Below, one piece after another: positions 28,827 to 37,111 of a DNA stretch of 64,000 nt. The DNA is from Vibrio zhugei (GTDB lineage: Bacteria > Pseudomonadota > Gammaproteobacteria > Enterobacterales > Vibrionaceae), in contig NZ_CP033078.1 in assembly GCF_003716875.1 (NCBI RefSeq), forward strand, positions 1,674,001-1,738,000, in the 5' to 3' direction. The notes beneath the pieces are model-generated. The model did not search any database. It had not been told where the DNA came from and was given only the letters and a program-made list of their open reading frames with translations. The translations under genes and the position numbers were made by a program. The stretch's first letter is position 1; the number at the start of each line of letters is the position of its first letter.

Positions 28827-31064
28827 CTATTCTAACCCGTTACGCAGCATCTGCCTATACCATCGATGGTTATCATCTAACCTCTTCGTCATTATTCTCA
28901 TGTCATTGGGATGAAAAAAGACCGAAATTTGTCCCGCGGATCCCGTATCCAACCATGTGGCTCCCGATTGTTGATAGCGTTTGACAATATGAGGAGAAGG
29001 TAATCGCCAGCGGTTTCCTTTATTAATGGATGCCAGTGCCCACTTTGGCGAAACCCGTTTTATCAATTGTTGAGTGGAGGACGTCGCACTGCCATGATGA
29101 GGTACCACCATGACTTGAGACGTTAAATGCGATTGGTTTCTTACCAATAACCATTCTCCTACCGCTTCCACATCGCCAGTCATCAGTACTGAATGCCCAT
29201 ACATATCACGGACACGTACCACACAAGAATGCTGATTATAGGCCCGAGTCACGCGTTTCGGTGGCCATAACACCTCAATACTCAAGGAGCCCCACCACCA
29301 ATTCATTCCACGTAAACACGCTTGGCTACTCGGCAACGATTGACTGGTGAACACCCGAGCATCAGGCGCTTCCCGCTGCAATACAGACAAGCCCCCTGCA
29401 TGGTCGTCATCCATATGACTGATGACAATACTATCTAATGCTATCCCTCGTTTCGCGAGTATCGGTAAAATCACACTTTGCGCCATACTGCCACCTTGCC
29501 AACTGGCGCCAGTATCAAAAACCAACGCGCGATTTCCTTGTTGAATCAGTATGGCTAAACCATGACCGACATCGAGCACATCCATTCGCCATTGCAACAA
29601 CTTCGGTTGGTGAAAACATGCCAGCATAAAAATGGTCAGTAACGCCGCAATGGCCGGTCCCCTTAACCAATCTCGGCTACGCCACACAACCAGCCCACCG
29701 ACCACCACCCACATCATCGTATCACTGACCGATAGCCAACCTGAGGGAACGCTATGCAGCGTCGTCAGCACCGGTGACAATGTCTGCTCAGCAAGCTGCA
29801 AGAGCCAAGCGTACCCGGGTAGAGATAACACAAGCCAAACCAACGCCATAAAGAGCAGTGGCATCACGATATAACTGAACCAAGGAATAAAAATAAGATT
29901 AAATAGCAGTGATACATAACTTACGCCGTGATACAGACCAATACTAATCGGCAGCATCAACAAAGAAATACCCGCTTGCAACCACAGCATTTGCCACCAC
30001 CAGCGAACAGGGAATGTTGGGCGTTTGGTCAAATAAAGAATAACGATCACCGCGCTGAACGACAGCCAAAAACTGCTCGAATAACTGGCAAACGGGTCAA
30101 CCGTCAGAACTGAGGCAAGAATGAATAATAACCGCCAGAGCGTCGTAACATGCAAACGCAATCGTAAAATAACAACCATGGTCAGGCACATCAGCAAAGC
30201 ACGCAGCGTCGGTAAGGTAAATCCAGCTAACCATGCATAGCCACTGGCCATACTCAACCCAACCCACCACGGGGTCCATAATAACGATGGATGAAAACGG
30301 CTGAGTAATTGTGCGAGTAAAAAACCAAAACCAAACGCGATGCCGATATGTAATCCAGAGATCGCCACTAAATGGGACAAACCACTATTACGCAAAGCTT
30401 GCCATTGCTCCGTCGAGAGCAAACTGCGGTCACCAAATAGCAACGCCAATATCAAACCTTGAGCGGGTGAGTTGTGTGTCGCGAGGCTGACCCTTTGATA
30501 CAATGTGGATAACAGGGAATAATGAGTGAGGATCTGATAGCGGCCCTGATTCGTCACACGCCCTTGCGCCACCCACCCCTGACTAATGGCGTATTTTTCA
30601 TAGTCAAAGCCAACCTCATTGAGTTGCCCATAAATTGGCTTAATCGTCACAGAAAACTGAACTTGTTGCCCCGGATAAACTCTTATAGGAGAGAACAACT
30701 TTATCGTGGGTCGCTGCCACCAAGAAAGGGCGACATGGTTGATGGCAGTAATGGTTATCGGCCCTCGGAATCCAGACTGTGAAGAAGCAAAAACCTGATT
30801 TACCCGACCTTCGATCCAAATAGGGCTTTCGGATTGAAAAATTACGTGTTTTTGTACTCGCATTAACTGGCAATGTGTTAAGATCAGCAACACTGCAATT
30901 GCCATACCGACACACACACGCAACCTTGGTATGACGGAGCTCACAACAACAAAAATCACAGTACTCCATACCGCTCCCCAACCAGGAATCGGTGGCCATA
31001 AAGGTGAAGACATCACCGTGAGTACAAATGTCATCAACGTCCAATTAGAGAATAAGCGAGTCAT
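28827..31064 (-). CDS. comEC: DNA internalization protein ComEC/Rec2
   Basis: Inner membrane channel protein for single-stranded DNA uptake in natural transformation. Many hydrophobic segments fill residues about 1-500; the competence domain contains [17 protein letters not shown], and the C-terminal metallo-beta-lactamase-like domain contains [12 protein letters not shown] and [11 protein letters not shown]. From 31064 it has about 745 residues; the frame is open to 31169, which would overlap the divergent DUF2062 gene. A GGGGG ribosome binding site just upstream favours 31064, with 31073 as alternative. Vibrio species are naturally competent on chitin, so a working copy makes sense. Confidence 0.88.
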   Translation of the reverse strand: MTRLFSNWTLMTFVLTVMSSPLWPPIPGWGAVWSTVIFVVVSSVIPRLRVCVGMAIAVLLILTHCQLMRVQKHVIFQSESPIWIEGRVNQVFASSQSGFRGPITITAINHVALSWWQRPTIKLFSPIRVYPGQQVQFSVTIKPIYGQLNEVGFDYEKYAISQGWVAQGRVTNQGRYQILTHYSLLSTLYQRVSLATHNSPAQGLILALLFGDRSLLSTEQWQALRNSGLSHLVAISGLHIGIAFGFGFLLAQLLSRFHPSLLWTPWWVGLSMASGYAWLAGFTLPTLRALLMCLTMVVILRLRLHVTTLWRLLFILASVLTVDPFASYSSSFWLSFSAVIVILYLTKRPTFPVRWWWQMLWLQAGISLLMLPISIGLYHGVSYVSLLFNLIFIPWFSYIVMPLLFMALVWLVLSLPGYAWLLQLAEQTLSPVLTTLHSVPSGWLSVSDTMMWVVVGGLVVWRSRDWLRGPAIAALLTIFMLACFHQPKLLQWRMDVLDVGHGLAILIQQGNRALVFDTGASWQGGSMAQSVILPILAKRGIALDSIVISHMDDDHAGGLSVLQREAPDARVFTSQSLPSSQACLRGMNWWWGSLSIEVLWPPKRVTRAYNQHSCVVRVRDMYGHSVLMTGDVEAVGEWLLVRNQSHLTSQVMVVPHHGSATSSTQQLIKRVSPKWALASINKGNRWRLPSPHIVKRYQQSGATWLDTGSAGQISVFFHPNDMRIMTKRLDDNHRWYRQMLRNGLE

Positions 31065-31071
31065 AGCCCCC

Positions 31072-31596
31072 ATGCCTAGGAAATTAATTAAGCGGTTAAT
31101 GCCTAACCATGACGTCATCAAACGCCAAAAGGCATTAAAAATTTTCGGCAACTTGTTATATAACCCCAATCTGTGGTGCTTAAACCGCCGTTCTGCTGCT
31201 GGCGCCTTTGCTGTGGGTTTATTTATGGCGTTTATTCCTCTGCCAAGTCAAATGATCATGGCGGCAGGTTTAGCGGTGATGTTTGGTGTGAACTTACCGT
31301 TGTCCATTGCTCTGGTTTGGATTACCAACCCGATTACGATGCCAGTGATTTTTTATTTCACTTACAAGTTAGGCGCTCTTGTGATGCATATTCCGTCTCA
31401 AGCGTTTCATTTCGAGCTCAGTTGGCAATTTTTACAAGATCAATTCCATACCATCGTCGTTCCTTTGTTTGTTGGTAGTGGTATTTGTGCCGTTGTTGCC
31501 TCCGTCATCGGATATTTTGGGATTCTTGGCCTGTGGCGTTATTCTGTCGTCCGTAGTTGGCAGAAACGTCAACATAATAAAGCCGCTAGATTGTAA
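31072..31596 (+). CDS. DUF2062 domain membrane protein
   Basis: A 174-residue protein starting MPRKLIKRLMPNHDVIKRQK. After a basic N-terminus there are three or so hydrophobic helices (AAGAFAVGLFMAFIPLPSQM, LSIALVWITNPITMPVIFYF, VVPLFVGSGICAVVASVIGY). The GLFMAFIPLPSQM and NPITMPVIFY segments are the DUF2062 core. Function unknown. The open frame runs 47 codons further upstream across the comEC N-terminus, but the family starts at MPRK. Its ATG overlaps a possible comEC ATG in the palindrome CATG. Confidence 0.82.
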   Translation: MPRKLIKRLMPNHDVIKRQKALKIFGNLLYNPNLWCLNRRSAAGAFAVGLFMAFIPLPSQMIMAAGLAVMFGVNLPLSIALVWITNPITMPVIFYFTYKLGALVMHIPSQAFHFELSWQFLQDQFHTIVVPLFVGSGICAVVASVIGYFGILGLWRYSVVRSWQKRQHNKAARL

Positions 31597-31738
31597 ATCG
31601 CCACGTATCGAGCCTCACACTGAACCGTGTTGAGAGAGTTTACTGGACTGAATGGAATAAACAGATAGGCCAAGGTAAGCGACGCGAGTGACCGAGCAGT
31701 TTTTCTTGCAAGCCCTAAATACCATTTCATCCAGCAAT

Positions 31739-31758
31739 AAAAAAAGGACCCTGGCGGG
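31739..31758. repeat. Left half of split terminator plus left target-site copy of the IS
   Basis: A7 and GGACCC of the original hairpin are followed by the rest of the 11-bp duplicated target ACCCTGGCGGG (31748-31758). The same 11 bp recur at 33187-33197 on the other side of the element. Confidence 0.9.
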
Positions 31759-31782
31759 TAATGCTTGTAAGTTAAGAGGCAT

Positions 31783-33114
31783 TTAACATCTTTTAGAAGG
31801 CCTGGTCGCATAGCGACTGGGCCTTCTTTTTACTGCTCTTGAATAGCTTCGTTCTCTCCTTTCTGGCAGCGTAAAACTCTCAGCCATATCTAAGATGTAA
31901 TTCATCACCTCCGGGATCCTTCCCGGTGCCACTGACGGCAGTTGCTGTAATTGCCCTATTAAGAACAACGAAGCTTGTTTGAACCCTATCTGGTAAGGCA
32001 TGACCTTGTTTTGATCGTAAGCCATTTGGCACATCAAGAACCTAAGTAAGTTGTAAGCCAGCAGCATGCCCCATAATTCTTGTTCTACTAGCTCAGGCTT
32101 TTTACTTCTTAGGGTTAGGGTGTTTTGCAGCATATATTGCTTCATTTCTCGATAACCAAGTTCGATTTCCCACCGATGGCTATATAGCTCGGCTATGTCT
32201 TGCCCTGGGTAACGCAAGGGGTCTGTCATTGAGGTTAATAACCGAACTTCCTTCCCCTTTATCGTCTTGGTGATTAATCGAGCCTCGAGTGTTTCTGGTG
32301 CATCGTGCCACTTTTTCTTCGCTTGTGGGGATAGCGTTAACTCAACCAGCTCTTGACCACGTCCTAATTGGCGAAGTGTCGTGTATTGCGCCCCTTTACG
32401 CATGGGAATTAGCCAATGTCTTTCTGTCCCTGTTGTCTGCCAACGGTGTAAAAGCCCTAGCGCATAAAAACCTCTATCGAAGATAGTCAGGCTATTATCT
32501 GGTGATTGCTCTATGAGCTCCGTTGTTAGGTCCACTTCACTTGTTGATGTGGAATCGAACGAAGCGCTATTTAGAAGATGACTAGTCAGCTCCATGTGGC
32601 AGACCATGCGCACTTGAGGATATTCGGACGAGCACTTTTGATTCCGAGTCCGACTGAATGTCTCACCGTTTTCTTTCGTATCTGGCGTTCGCCAGACGAC
32701 ACCGTCGACTGCATGAAGCGTGAGTCCATGCCAGTCTGGATGAGGCGTTTTATCATGCCAAATTTTCTGTGTTTGAGTAAAAACGGATTTCATGACATCG
32801 GAGCCCAACCGTTGTCTGGCTTGGATGACGGCACTTGGAGCAACAAATGGCTTCTTACCTGGAAGGAGGATATCCAGTTTCGACACAACTTTCTCCATAG
32901 ACAAGTGACGATATAAAGACATCCCAACGACACTCCATACCATCATCTCCATAGGCAATCTTCGTCTACGAACTGTGGTAATTCCGGTATCTTCTAAACA
33001 TTGCGAAATGAGTTCAGGGGAAAGTAGGTCAGATAACCCCGAAAGTTGTTCAGCAGAAAATTTGTGTACTTGGTTAAGTGCTTGTCTTAAAAACATAAAA
33101 AAATCCGAGTGCAT
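31783..33114 (-). CDS. IS4-family DDE transposase
   Basis: A 443-residue cut-and-paste transposase. The catalytic triad is visible as D137 (LHAVDGVVW), D213 (TIFDRGFY) and E318 within the IS4 signature Y(2)R(3)E(6)K (Y311, R314, E318, K325; YSHRWEIELGYREMK). An N-terminal IS4 domain precedes it and the C-terminus is basic (SKRC). The frame is open from the ATG at 33114, but that codon lies in the loop of a hairpin terminator; the ATG six codons later (33096, MFLRQALNQ) is an equally good start. No frameshift or stop is seen. Confidence 0.93.
   Translation of the reverse strand: MHSDFFMFLRQALNQVHKFSAEQLSGLSDLLSPELISQCLEDTGITTVRRRRLPMEMMVWSVVGMSLYRHLSMEKVVSKLDILLPGKKPFVAPSAVIQARQRLGSDVMKSVFTQTQKIWHDKTPHPDWHGLTLHAVDGVVWRTPDTKENGETFSRTRNQKCSSEYPQVRMVCHMELTSHLLNSASFDSTSTSEVDLTTELIEQSPDNSLTIFDRGFYALGLLHRWQTTGTERHWLIPMRKGAQYTTLRQLGRGQELVELTLSPQAKKKWHDAPETLEARLITKTIKGKEVRLLTSMTDPLRYPGQDIAELYSHRWEIELGYREMKQYMLQNTLTLRSKKPELVEQELWGMLLAYNLLRFLMCQMAYDQNKVMPYQIGFKQASLFLIGQLQQLPSVAPGRIPEVMNYILDMAESFTLPERRERSYSRAVKRRPSRYATRPSKRC
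31795..31831 (+). terminator. Inward-facing terminator at the left end of the IS
   Basis: AGAAGGCC pairs with GGCCTTCT, with an inner TCGC/GCGA stem and ATA loop, followed on the plus strand by TTTTT. It overlaps the last codons of the transposase and would stop transcription entering from the DUF2062 side. Confidence 0.75.
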
Positions 33115-33131
33115 GAATACACTCGGATTTT
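33100..33131 (-). terminator. Inward-facing terminator at the right end of the IS, over the transposase start
   Basis: A 12-bp stem (AAAATCCGAGTG with CACTCGGATTTT) around an 8-nt loop; on the minus strand it runs into TTTTTTT. It sits between the right IS end and the transposase reading frame and would stop transcripts arriving from lolE. Confidence 0.8.
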
Positions 33132-33154
33132 GACACGTTAGATGGATCCTTCAA

Positions 33155-33181
33155 CCGATCATTTTAGTCTTAACTGATCGG
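33155..33181. repeat. Subterminal inverted repeat at the right IS end
   Basis: CCGATCA (33155-33161) and TGATCGG (33175-33181) form a 7-bp inverted repeat with a 13-nt loop directly inside the right terminus. It may be a transposase or host-factor binding region; this is inference. Confidence 0.5.
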
Positions 33182-33186
33182 CATTA

Positions 33187-33207
33187 ACCCTGGCGGGTCC
33201 TTTTTTT
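33187..33207. repeat. Right target-site copy of the IS plus right half of the split terminator
   Basis: ACCCTGGCGGG (33187-33197) is the second target copy, followed by TCC and T7, the right arm of the original hairpin behind lolE. Joined to the left half it gives a perfect stem GGACCC/GGGTCC with A7 and T7 flanks. Confidence 0.9.
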
Positions 33208-33221
33208 ATTTTAGCGTGATT

Positions 33222-34466
33222 TTATTTGCCACTTAATACCCGAGCAGGGTTGAGTTGACTGGCTCGCTTAGCGGGATACCAGGTGGCTAATAAACTTAAG
33301 ACAATCGCGGTTCCAGACACCAGTATGACATCGGTGAGATGTACTTCCGACGGTAAAAAGTCGACAAAATAAATGTCACCGGATAAGAAATGATGTCCGA
33401 CAATCTCTTCCAACACATTGACAATCGCGGTTAAGTTCCAAGCCAGCAATACGCCGCCTACGCTTCCGACAAGACTGCCCAGTACACCGGAGAAAACGCC
33501 CTGCCAAACAAAGACACGTTTAATCAAGCCGTCATTGGCACCCATGGTACGTAAGATAGCAATTTCGGAGGCACGATCCTTGACCGCCATCATTAGCGTC
33601 GAGACAATATTAAAGCTCGCCACACCAATCACTAACACCATCACCAAATACATAATCGTGCGGACCATATTGATATCACGGTATAAATAGCCGTATTTTT
33701 GTTTCCAACTACGCAAATACACATATTGATTCAGTTGCTGCCCGACATATTTCACAATCCGAGTGGCATGGAAAACATCATCAACTTTTATTGCCACGCC
33801 AGTCACTTTGTCGCCCATCATCGTGTATTGCTGCGCATCTTCAATGGGCAATAAGGCTAAGCTATGATCAATCTGCCCATTCAACACTAACAAGCCGGTG
33901 ACTTTGACTCGTACACGTTGCGGCGCTTCCACTCGCCCAATGTTATTGGTCTTAGGGATCATGAGCGTAATATAATTGCCCACTTTCACCCCGAGTTTAT
34001 CCGCCACTCCCTTACCAAGAATGACTTGCTTATGGCCAGGTTGAAAGTGTTGCCATGCCTTGTTGGTGATGAACTGTGATAATTTCGAAACCTGACTTTC
34101 TTGCTTAGGATCAACGCCACGGACTTGAATCGCTTTTAACTGCTTACCACGCTCAGCCAATGCAGTAAAACGTACATAAGGGGCTGTTGCCAATACATGA
34201 GGATTACTTTGCGCACGAGTACTGATCGATTGCCAATCTTCGATTGGACCTTTTACCCCTTCGAATTCACCATGAGGAATAACGGAAAGCACGCGATTTT
34301 TGAGCTCGTGCTCAAAGCCGTTCATCGCCGACAATCCAATAATAATGACCGCAACGCCTACGGCAATGCCAATGGTAGAAGAAATGGAGATAAACGAAAC
34401 CATTTTGTTACGTTGCTTGCCGCGGCTAAACCGACGGCCAATAAAAAGCGAGAGACTGGAGAACAC
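33222..34466 (-). CDS. lolE: Lipoprotein-releasing ABC transporter permease LolE
   Basis: Inner membrane subunit of LolCDE, which extracts mature lipoproteins for transfer to LolA. The 414-residue protein has four membrane segments: one near residues 22-45 (SFISISSTIGIAVGVAVIII) and three in the C-terminal third of the FtsX-like domain. The long periplasmic region lies between. It ends NPARVLSGK. The ATG directly follows the lolD stop codon. Being last in lolC-lolD-lolE and lacking the LolC hook wording, it is LolE. Its former terminator is split by the IS. Confidence 0.92.
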   Translation of the reverse strand: MFSSLSLFIGRRFSRGKQRNKMVSFISISSTIGIAVGVAVIIIGLSAMNGFEHELKNRVLSVIPHGEFEGVKGPIEDWQSISTRAQSNPHVLATAPYVRFTALAERGKQLKAIQVRGVDPKQESQVSKLSQFITNKAWQHFQPGHKQVILGKGVADKLGVKVGNYITLMIPKTNNIGRVEAPQRVRVKVTGLLVLNGQIDHSLALLPIEDAQQYTMMGDKVTGVAIKVDDVFHATRIVKYVGQQLNQYVYLRSWKQKYGYLYRDINMVRTIMYLVMVLVIGVASFNIVSTLMMAVKDRASEIAILRTMGANDGLIKRVFVWQGVFSGVLGSLVGSVGGVLLAWNLTAIVNVLEEIVGHHFLSGDIYFVDFLPSEVHLTDVILVSGTAIVLSLLATWYPAKRASQLNPARVLSGK

Positions 34467-35156
34467 TTACGCCTCCTTCTTCGTTTCAACAAGCAATCCA
34501 TCTTGCATGAACATCTGCCGATCCATTTTTGCCGCAAGTTGCGTATCATGAGTCACGACCAAAAATGCCGTTCCAGACTCCTGATTTAATTCACGCATCA
34601 GATCATAAATGGACAATGCGGTCTGATGATCTAAATTCCCTGTTGGCTCATCCGCCAACACTAAATCCGGTTTATTAACCAGCGCGCGTGCAATCGCGAC
34701 ACGCTGTCTTTCCCCGCCTGACAATTCAGATGGCCGATGCTCAGTACGATGTCCGAGCCCAACCCGTTCCAGTAGAGCCTGCGCCGTTTGCTTGGCTTGT
34801 GACACTTTCATGCCACCAATCAACAGTGGCATCGACACATTCTCTAACGCCGTAAAATCACTCAACAAGTGGTGAAACTGATAGACAAAGCCTAAGTGGG
34901 TATTACGAATTTTGGCTTGACGATTCGAGCTCAACTGACTCAAATCATGATCAAGGAACGATACACTACCTTCAGAAATATCGTCTAACGCACCCAACAC
35001 ATGCAGCAACGTACTTTTGCCTGACCCCGATGAACCGACAATCGAGACCAACTCTCCCGGTTTCATGTCAAAGGTCACCCCTTGCAATACTTGGGTTTGG
35101 AACTCGCCTTCTTGATACGTTTTATACACATTCTGACAAGATAATAAATTATTCAT
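34467..35156 (-). CDS. lolD: Lipoprotein-releasing ABC transporter ATPase LolD
   Basis: ATPase subunit of LolCDE, 229 residues. Walker [10 protein letters not shown], the LolD region with [16 protein letters not shown], signature LSGGERQR, Walker [13 protein letters not shown] and switch VVTHD are intact. It overlaps the end of lolC by 8 nt and is followed without a gap by lolE, so the three proteins are made in coupled fashion. Confidence 0.96.
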   Translation of the reverse strand: MNNLLSCQNVYKTYQEGEFQTQVLQGVTFDMKPGELVSIVGSSGSGKSTLLHVLGALDDISEGSVSFLDHDLSQLSSNRQAKIRNTHLGFVYQFHHLLSDFTALENVSMPLLIGGMKVSQAKQTAQALLERVGLGHRTEHRPSELSGGERQRVAIARALVNKPDLVLADEPTGNLDHQTALSIYDLMRELNQESGTAFLVVTHDTQLAAKMDRQMFMQDGLLVETKKEA

Positions 35157-36357
35157 AACGTAAAGCCTCAGCGGGTTTGACAGTGGATGCTCGGTAAGAT
35201 GGGAAGAGAGTCGCCAATAAGCTCAAAAGAATGGCCAATACGATAACAATGGCAATTTGCCATGGATTAATCACCACAGGAAGTGCGCCGCCCAGTGCAA
35301 ACAGATCCACACCAACGGCATGGAGAATCGTATTAAGGTTATCGGCGAGTAATACACCGAATACGCCGCCCACCAATGAGCCAATTACGCCACTGCTGGC
35401 GCCTTGCACCATAAAGATCGCTAATACCTGACGGTCAGTCATACCTTGAGTTTTTAAAATCGCCACTTCTGGTTGCTTTTCCATCACCACCATAATCAGT
35501 GCGGAAATAATATTAAACGCCGCAACGCCGACAATTAAACCCAGCATGAGACCCATCATATTCTTTTCCATGCCGACGGCTTGGAACAGTTCACCTCGTT
35601 GCGATCGCCAATCACTCCAATGCCAACCATGCGGTAATGAATGGTGAGACAATTCACCGACCACAAATGGGTCATCAAAGAACAAACGCCATCCTGAAAT
35701 GGTTTGGGTCGAATAATGAAGTAAGCGTCCCGCATCAGACAAATCGGTGATGATCAGTTGAGAATCCACATCAGAGCCAGTATTAAACAATCCAGCAACG
35801 CGAAAATTACGCTGACTCGGGATCCGGCCAAAAGGCGTGTACTGACTGGCACTGGTGACCATCAAACGCACCTTATCCCCAATTTTCACATTCAATTGGC
35901 GCGCTAAACTTTGTCCAAGAAACACACGATACGTCCCCGAGGTTAAATCACTGACTCTACCGCCAATCAGATAACGTGCAATAGGATCGTGGTCTTGCGG
36001 CTCAATCCCAATCAACATACCGGCACTCAACTCGCTGGCGCTCTGGATAACCGCATCGCTGCGCACGATCGGCTCAGGGGCTCTCGCCGTCGATAATTGA
36101 CGAACAAACTCTGGTGGTGTTTTGGTGCGTGCTGTTTTATCGTAGTCCTGTGACACCACCGCTTGTGGTAAGACTCCGAGAATGCGACTTTTCAGTTGTG
36201 ATTCAAAACCATTCATCACTGAAAGCACGGTCACTAACGACATCACACCAATGGTGATCCCCGTCGTGGACATATAGGAAACGAAGCGACTAAAGCGATC
36301 GCCAGAACGACCTCTCAGGTATCGCAGCCCTATAAAGGTTGAAATTGGATGAAACAT
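35149..36357 (-). CDS. lolC: Lipoprotein-releasing ABC transporter permease LolC
   Basis: First membrane subunit of LolCDE, 402 residues from [22 protein letters not shown], close to the E. coli size. Membrane segments lie near residues 22-45 and in the last third; the [20 protein letters not shown] segment after the first helix and the ending [18 protein letters not shown] are typical. The frame allows a start four codons earlier (36369); neither has a strong ribosome binding site. A promoter is expected in the 176 nt before the divergent PilZ gene. Confidence 0.93.
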   Translation of the reverse strand: MFHPISTFIGLRYLRGRSGDRFSRFVSYMSTTGITIGVMSLVTVLSVMNGFESQLKSRILGVLPQAVVSQDYDKTARTKTPPEFVRQLSTARAPEPIVRSDAVIQSASELSAGMLIGIEPQDHDPIARYLIGGRVSDLTSGTYRVFLGQSLARQLNVKIGDKVRLMVTSASQYTPFGRIPSQRNFRVAGLFNTGSDVDSQLIITDLSDAGRLLHYSTQTISGWRLFFDDPFVVGELSHHSLPHGWHWSDWRSQRGELFQAVGMEKNMMGLMLGLIVGVAAFNIISALIMVVMEKQPEVAILKTQGMTDRQVLAIFMVQGASSGVIGSLVGGVFGVLLADNLNTILHAVGVDLFALGGALPVVINPWQIAIVIVLAILLSLLATLFPSYRASTVKPAEALRYE

Positions 36358-36533
36358 AATACAAACCATACTACTTGAATGGCGATACTGTAACGGGAAT
36401 CCGGCTCAGGGTGTAGCTTTTCTTTGCTAAATCTCTGTAAGAGACGAGGTCTTTCACGTTTATCCGGCTTCACTGGCTTGATTAGTTGAGCTGTATGACG
36501 ATAATCAAAACAAGCACAATGCAGGAATCTAAC

Positions 36534-37100
36534 ATGAACGACCAAGAATTTTTTATCGTACATCACGCCCTCACTATTAATGTAGAGCCACTTGGCCCAG
36601 AAGTTCCGTTGCCAACGGTAGAAAGATTCGAGTCAGAAATTCCAACGCCATTCATCGTGGCCAGTGAATTCAGTCATTTAGACTCTCTCACTGAACAGGC
36701 GAAATCCGAGCTTAAAAACAACAGTTTTAGTCATGTTTGCCAATTACTTGACACACAGAACGCGAAATTGAATTTATTATTAACCTTCATGCTCTCTCAA
36801 CAAGACAATGAAGGCTTGCGCTATAAAACGACAACCTTTGGTGCCAGTCAGTTTTCCTATTTAGCGGATGAAGCGTTACCTGTCCACTCACGAGTCAGAG
36901 CAAAACTGTTTTTGGAGTATCCCGCGGCGGCCATTTATTGTTATGGTGTGATAACGCACTGTGAAGAAGATGAACAAGGCTACAAAATTACGGTAAGATA
37001 CGAATTACTAAGAGAAATCGATCAAGATCTCTTGATCAAGAGCGCTTTGCATCAACAGCAAAAATTACTACGTCAACGTTCACTCGACCGGAATAAATAA
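36534..37100 (+). CDS. PilZ-like protein next to mfd (PlzB-type)
   Basis: A 188-residue protein without signal peptide or membrane segment. Its position between lolC and mfd is that of the V. cholerae PilZ gene plzB (VC1885 as I recall). The late beta-rich part (LPVHSRVRAKLFLEYPAAAIYCYGVITHC and KITVRYELL) resembles a PilZ barrel, but I see no clear RxxxR or (D/N)xSxxG motif, so binding of cyclic di-GMP is doubtful. Start 36534 has AGGA ahead; the frame extends 16 codons further upstream. It lies 11 nt before mfd and is probably co-transcribed. Confidence 0.72.
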   Translation: MNDQEFFIVHHALTINVEPLGPEVPLPTVERFESEIPTPFIVASEFSHLDSLTEQAKSELKNNSFSHVCQLLDTQNAKLNLLLTFMLSQQDNEGLRYKTTTFGASQFSYLADEALPVHSRVRAKLFLEYPAAAIYCYGVITHCEEDEQGYKITVRYELLREIDQDLLIKSALHQQQKLLRQRSLDRNK

Positions 37101-37111
37101 TAACAAGTCAT

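Larger units (their letters stand above)
31759..33186 (-). mobile_element. Complete IS4-family insertion sequence, 1428 bp
   Basis: The element runs from TAATGC (31759) to GCATTA (33186), flanked by an 11-bp direct repeat ACCCTGGCGGG. The imperfect terminal inverted repeats read TAATGC-TTGTA-AGTTAAGA and TAATGC-CGATC-AGTTAAGA inward, 14 of 19 positions alike. One intact minus-strand transposase gene fills it. Target duplication of 10-12 bp and a length near 1.4 kb are usual for IS4. Intact ends, duplication and reading frame suggest a recent, potentially active insertion. It interrupts no gene. Confidence 0.93.

Noticed and set aside
30931..31071. Longer DUF2062 protein starting at 30931
   Set aside because: The extra 47 residues overlap the comEC N-terminus, show no family match, and the family starts at MPRK (31072).
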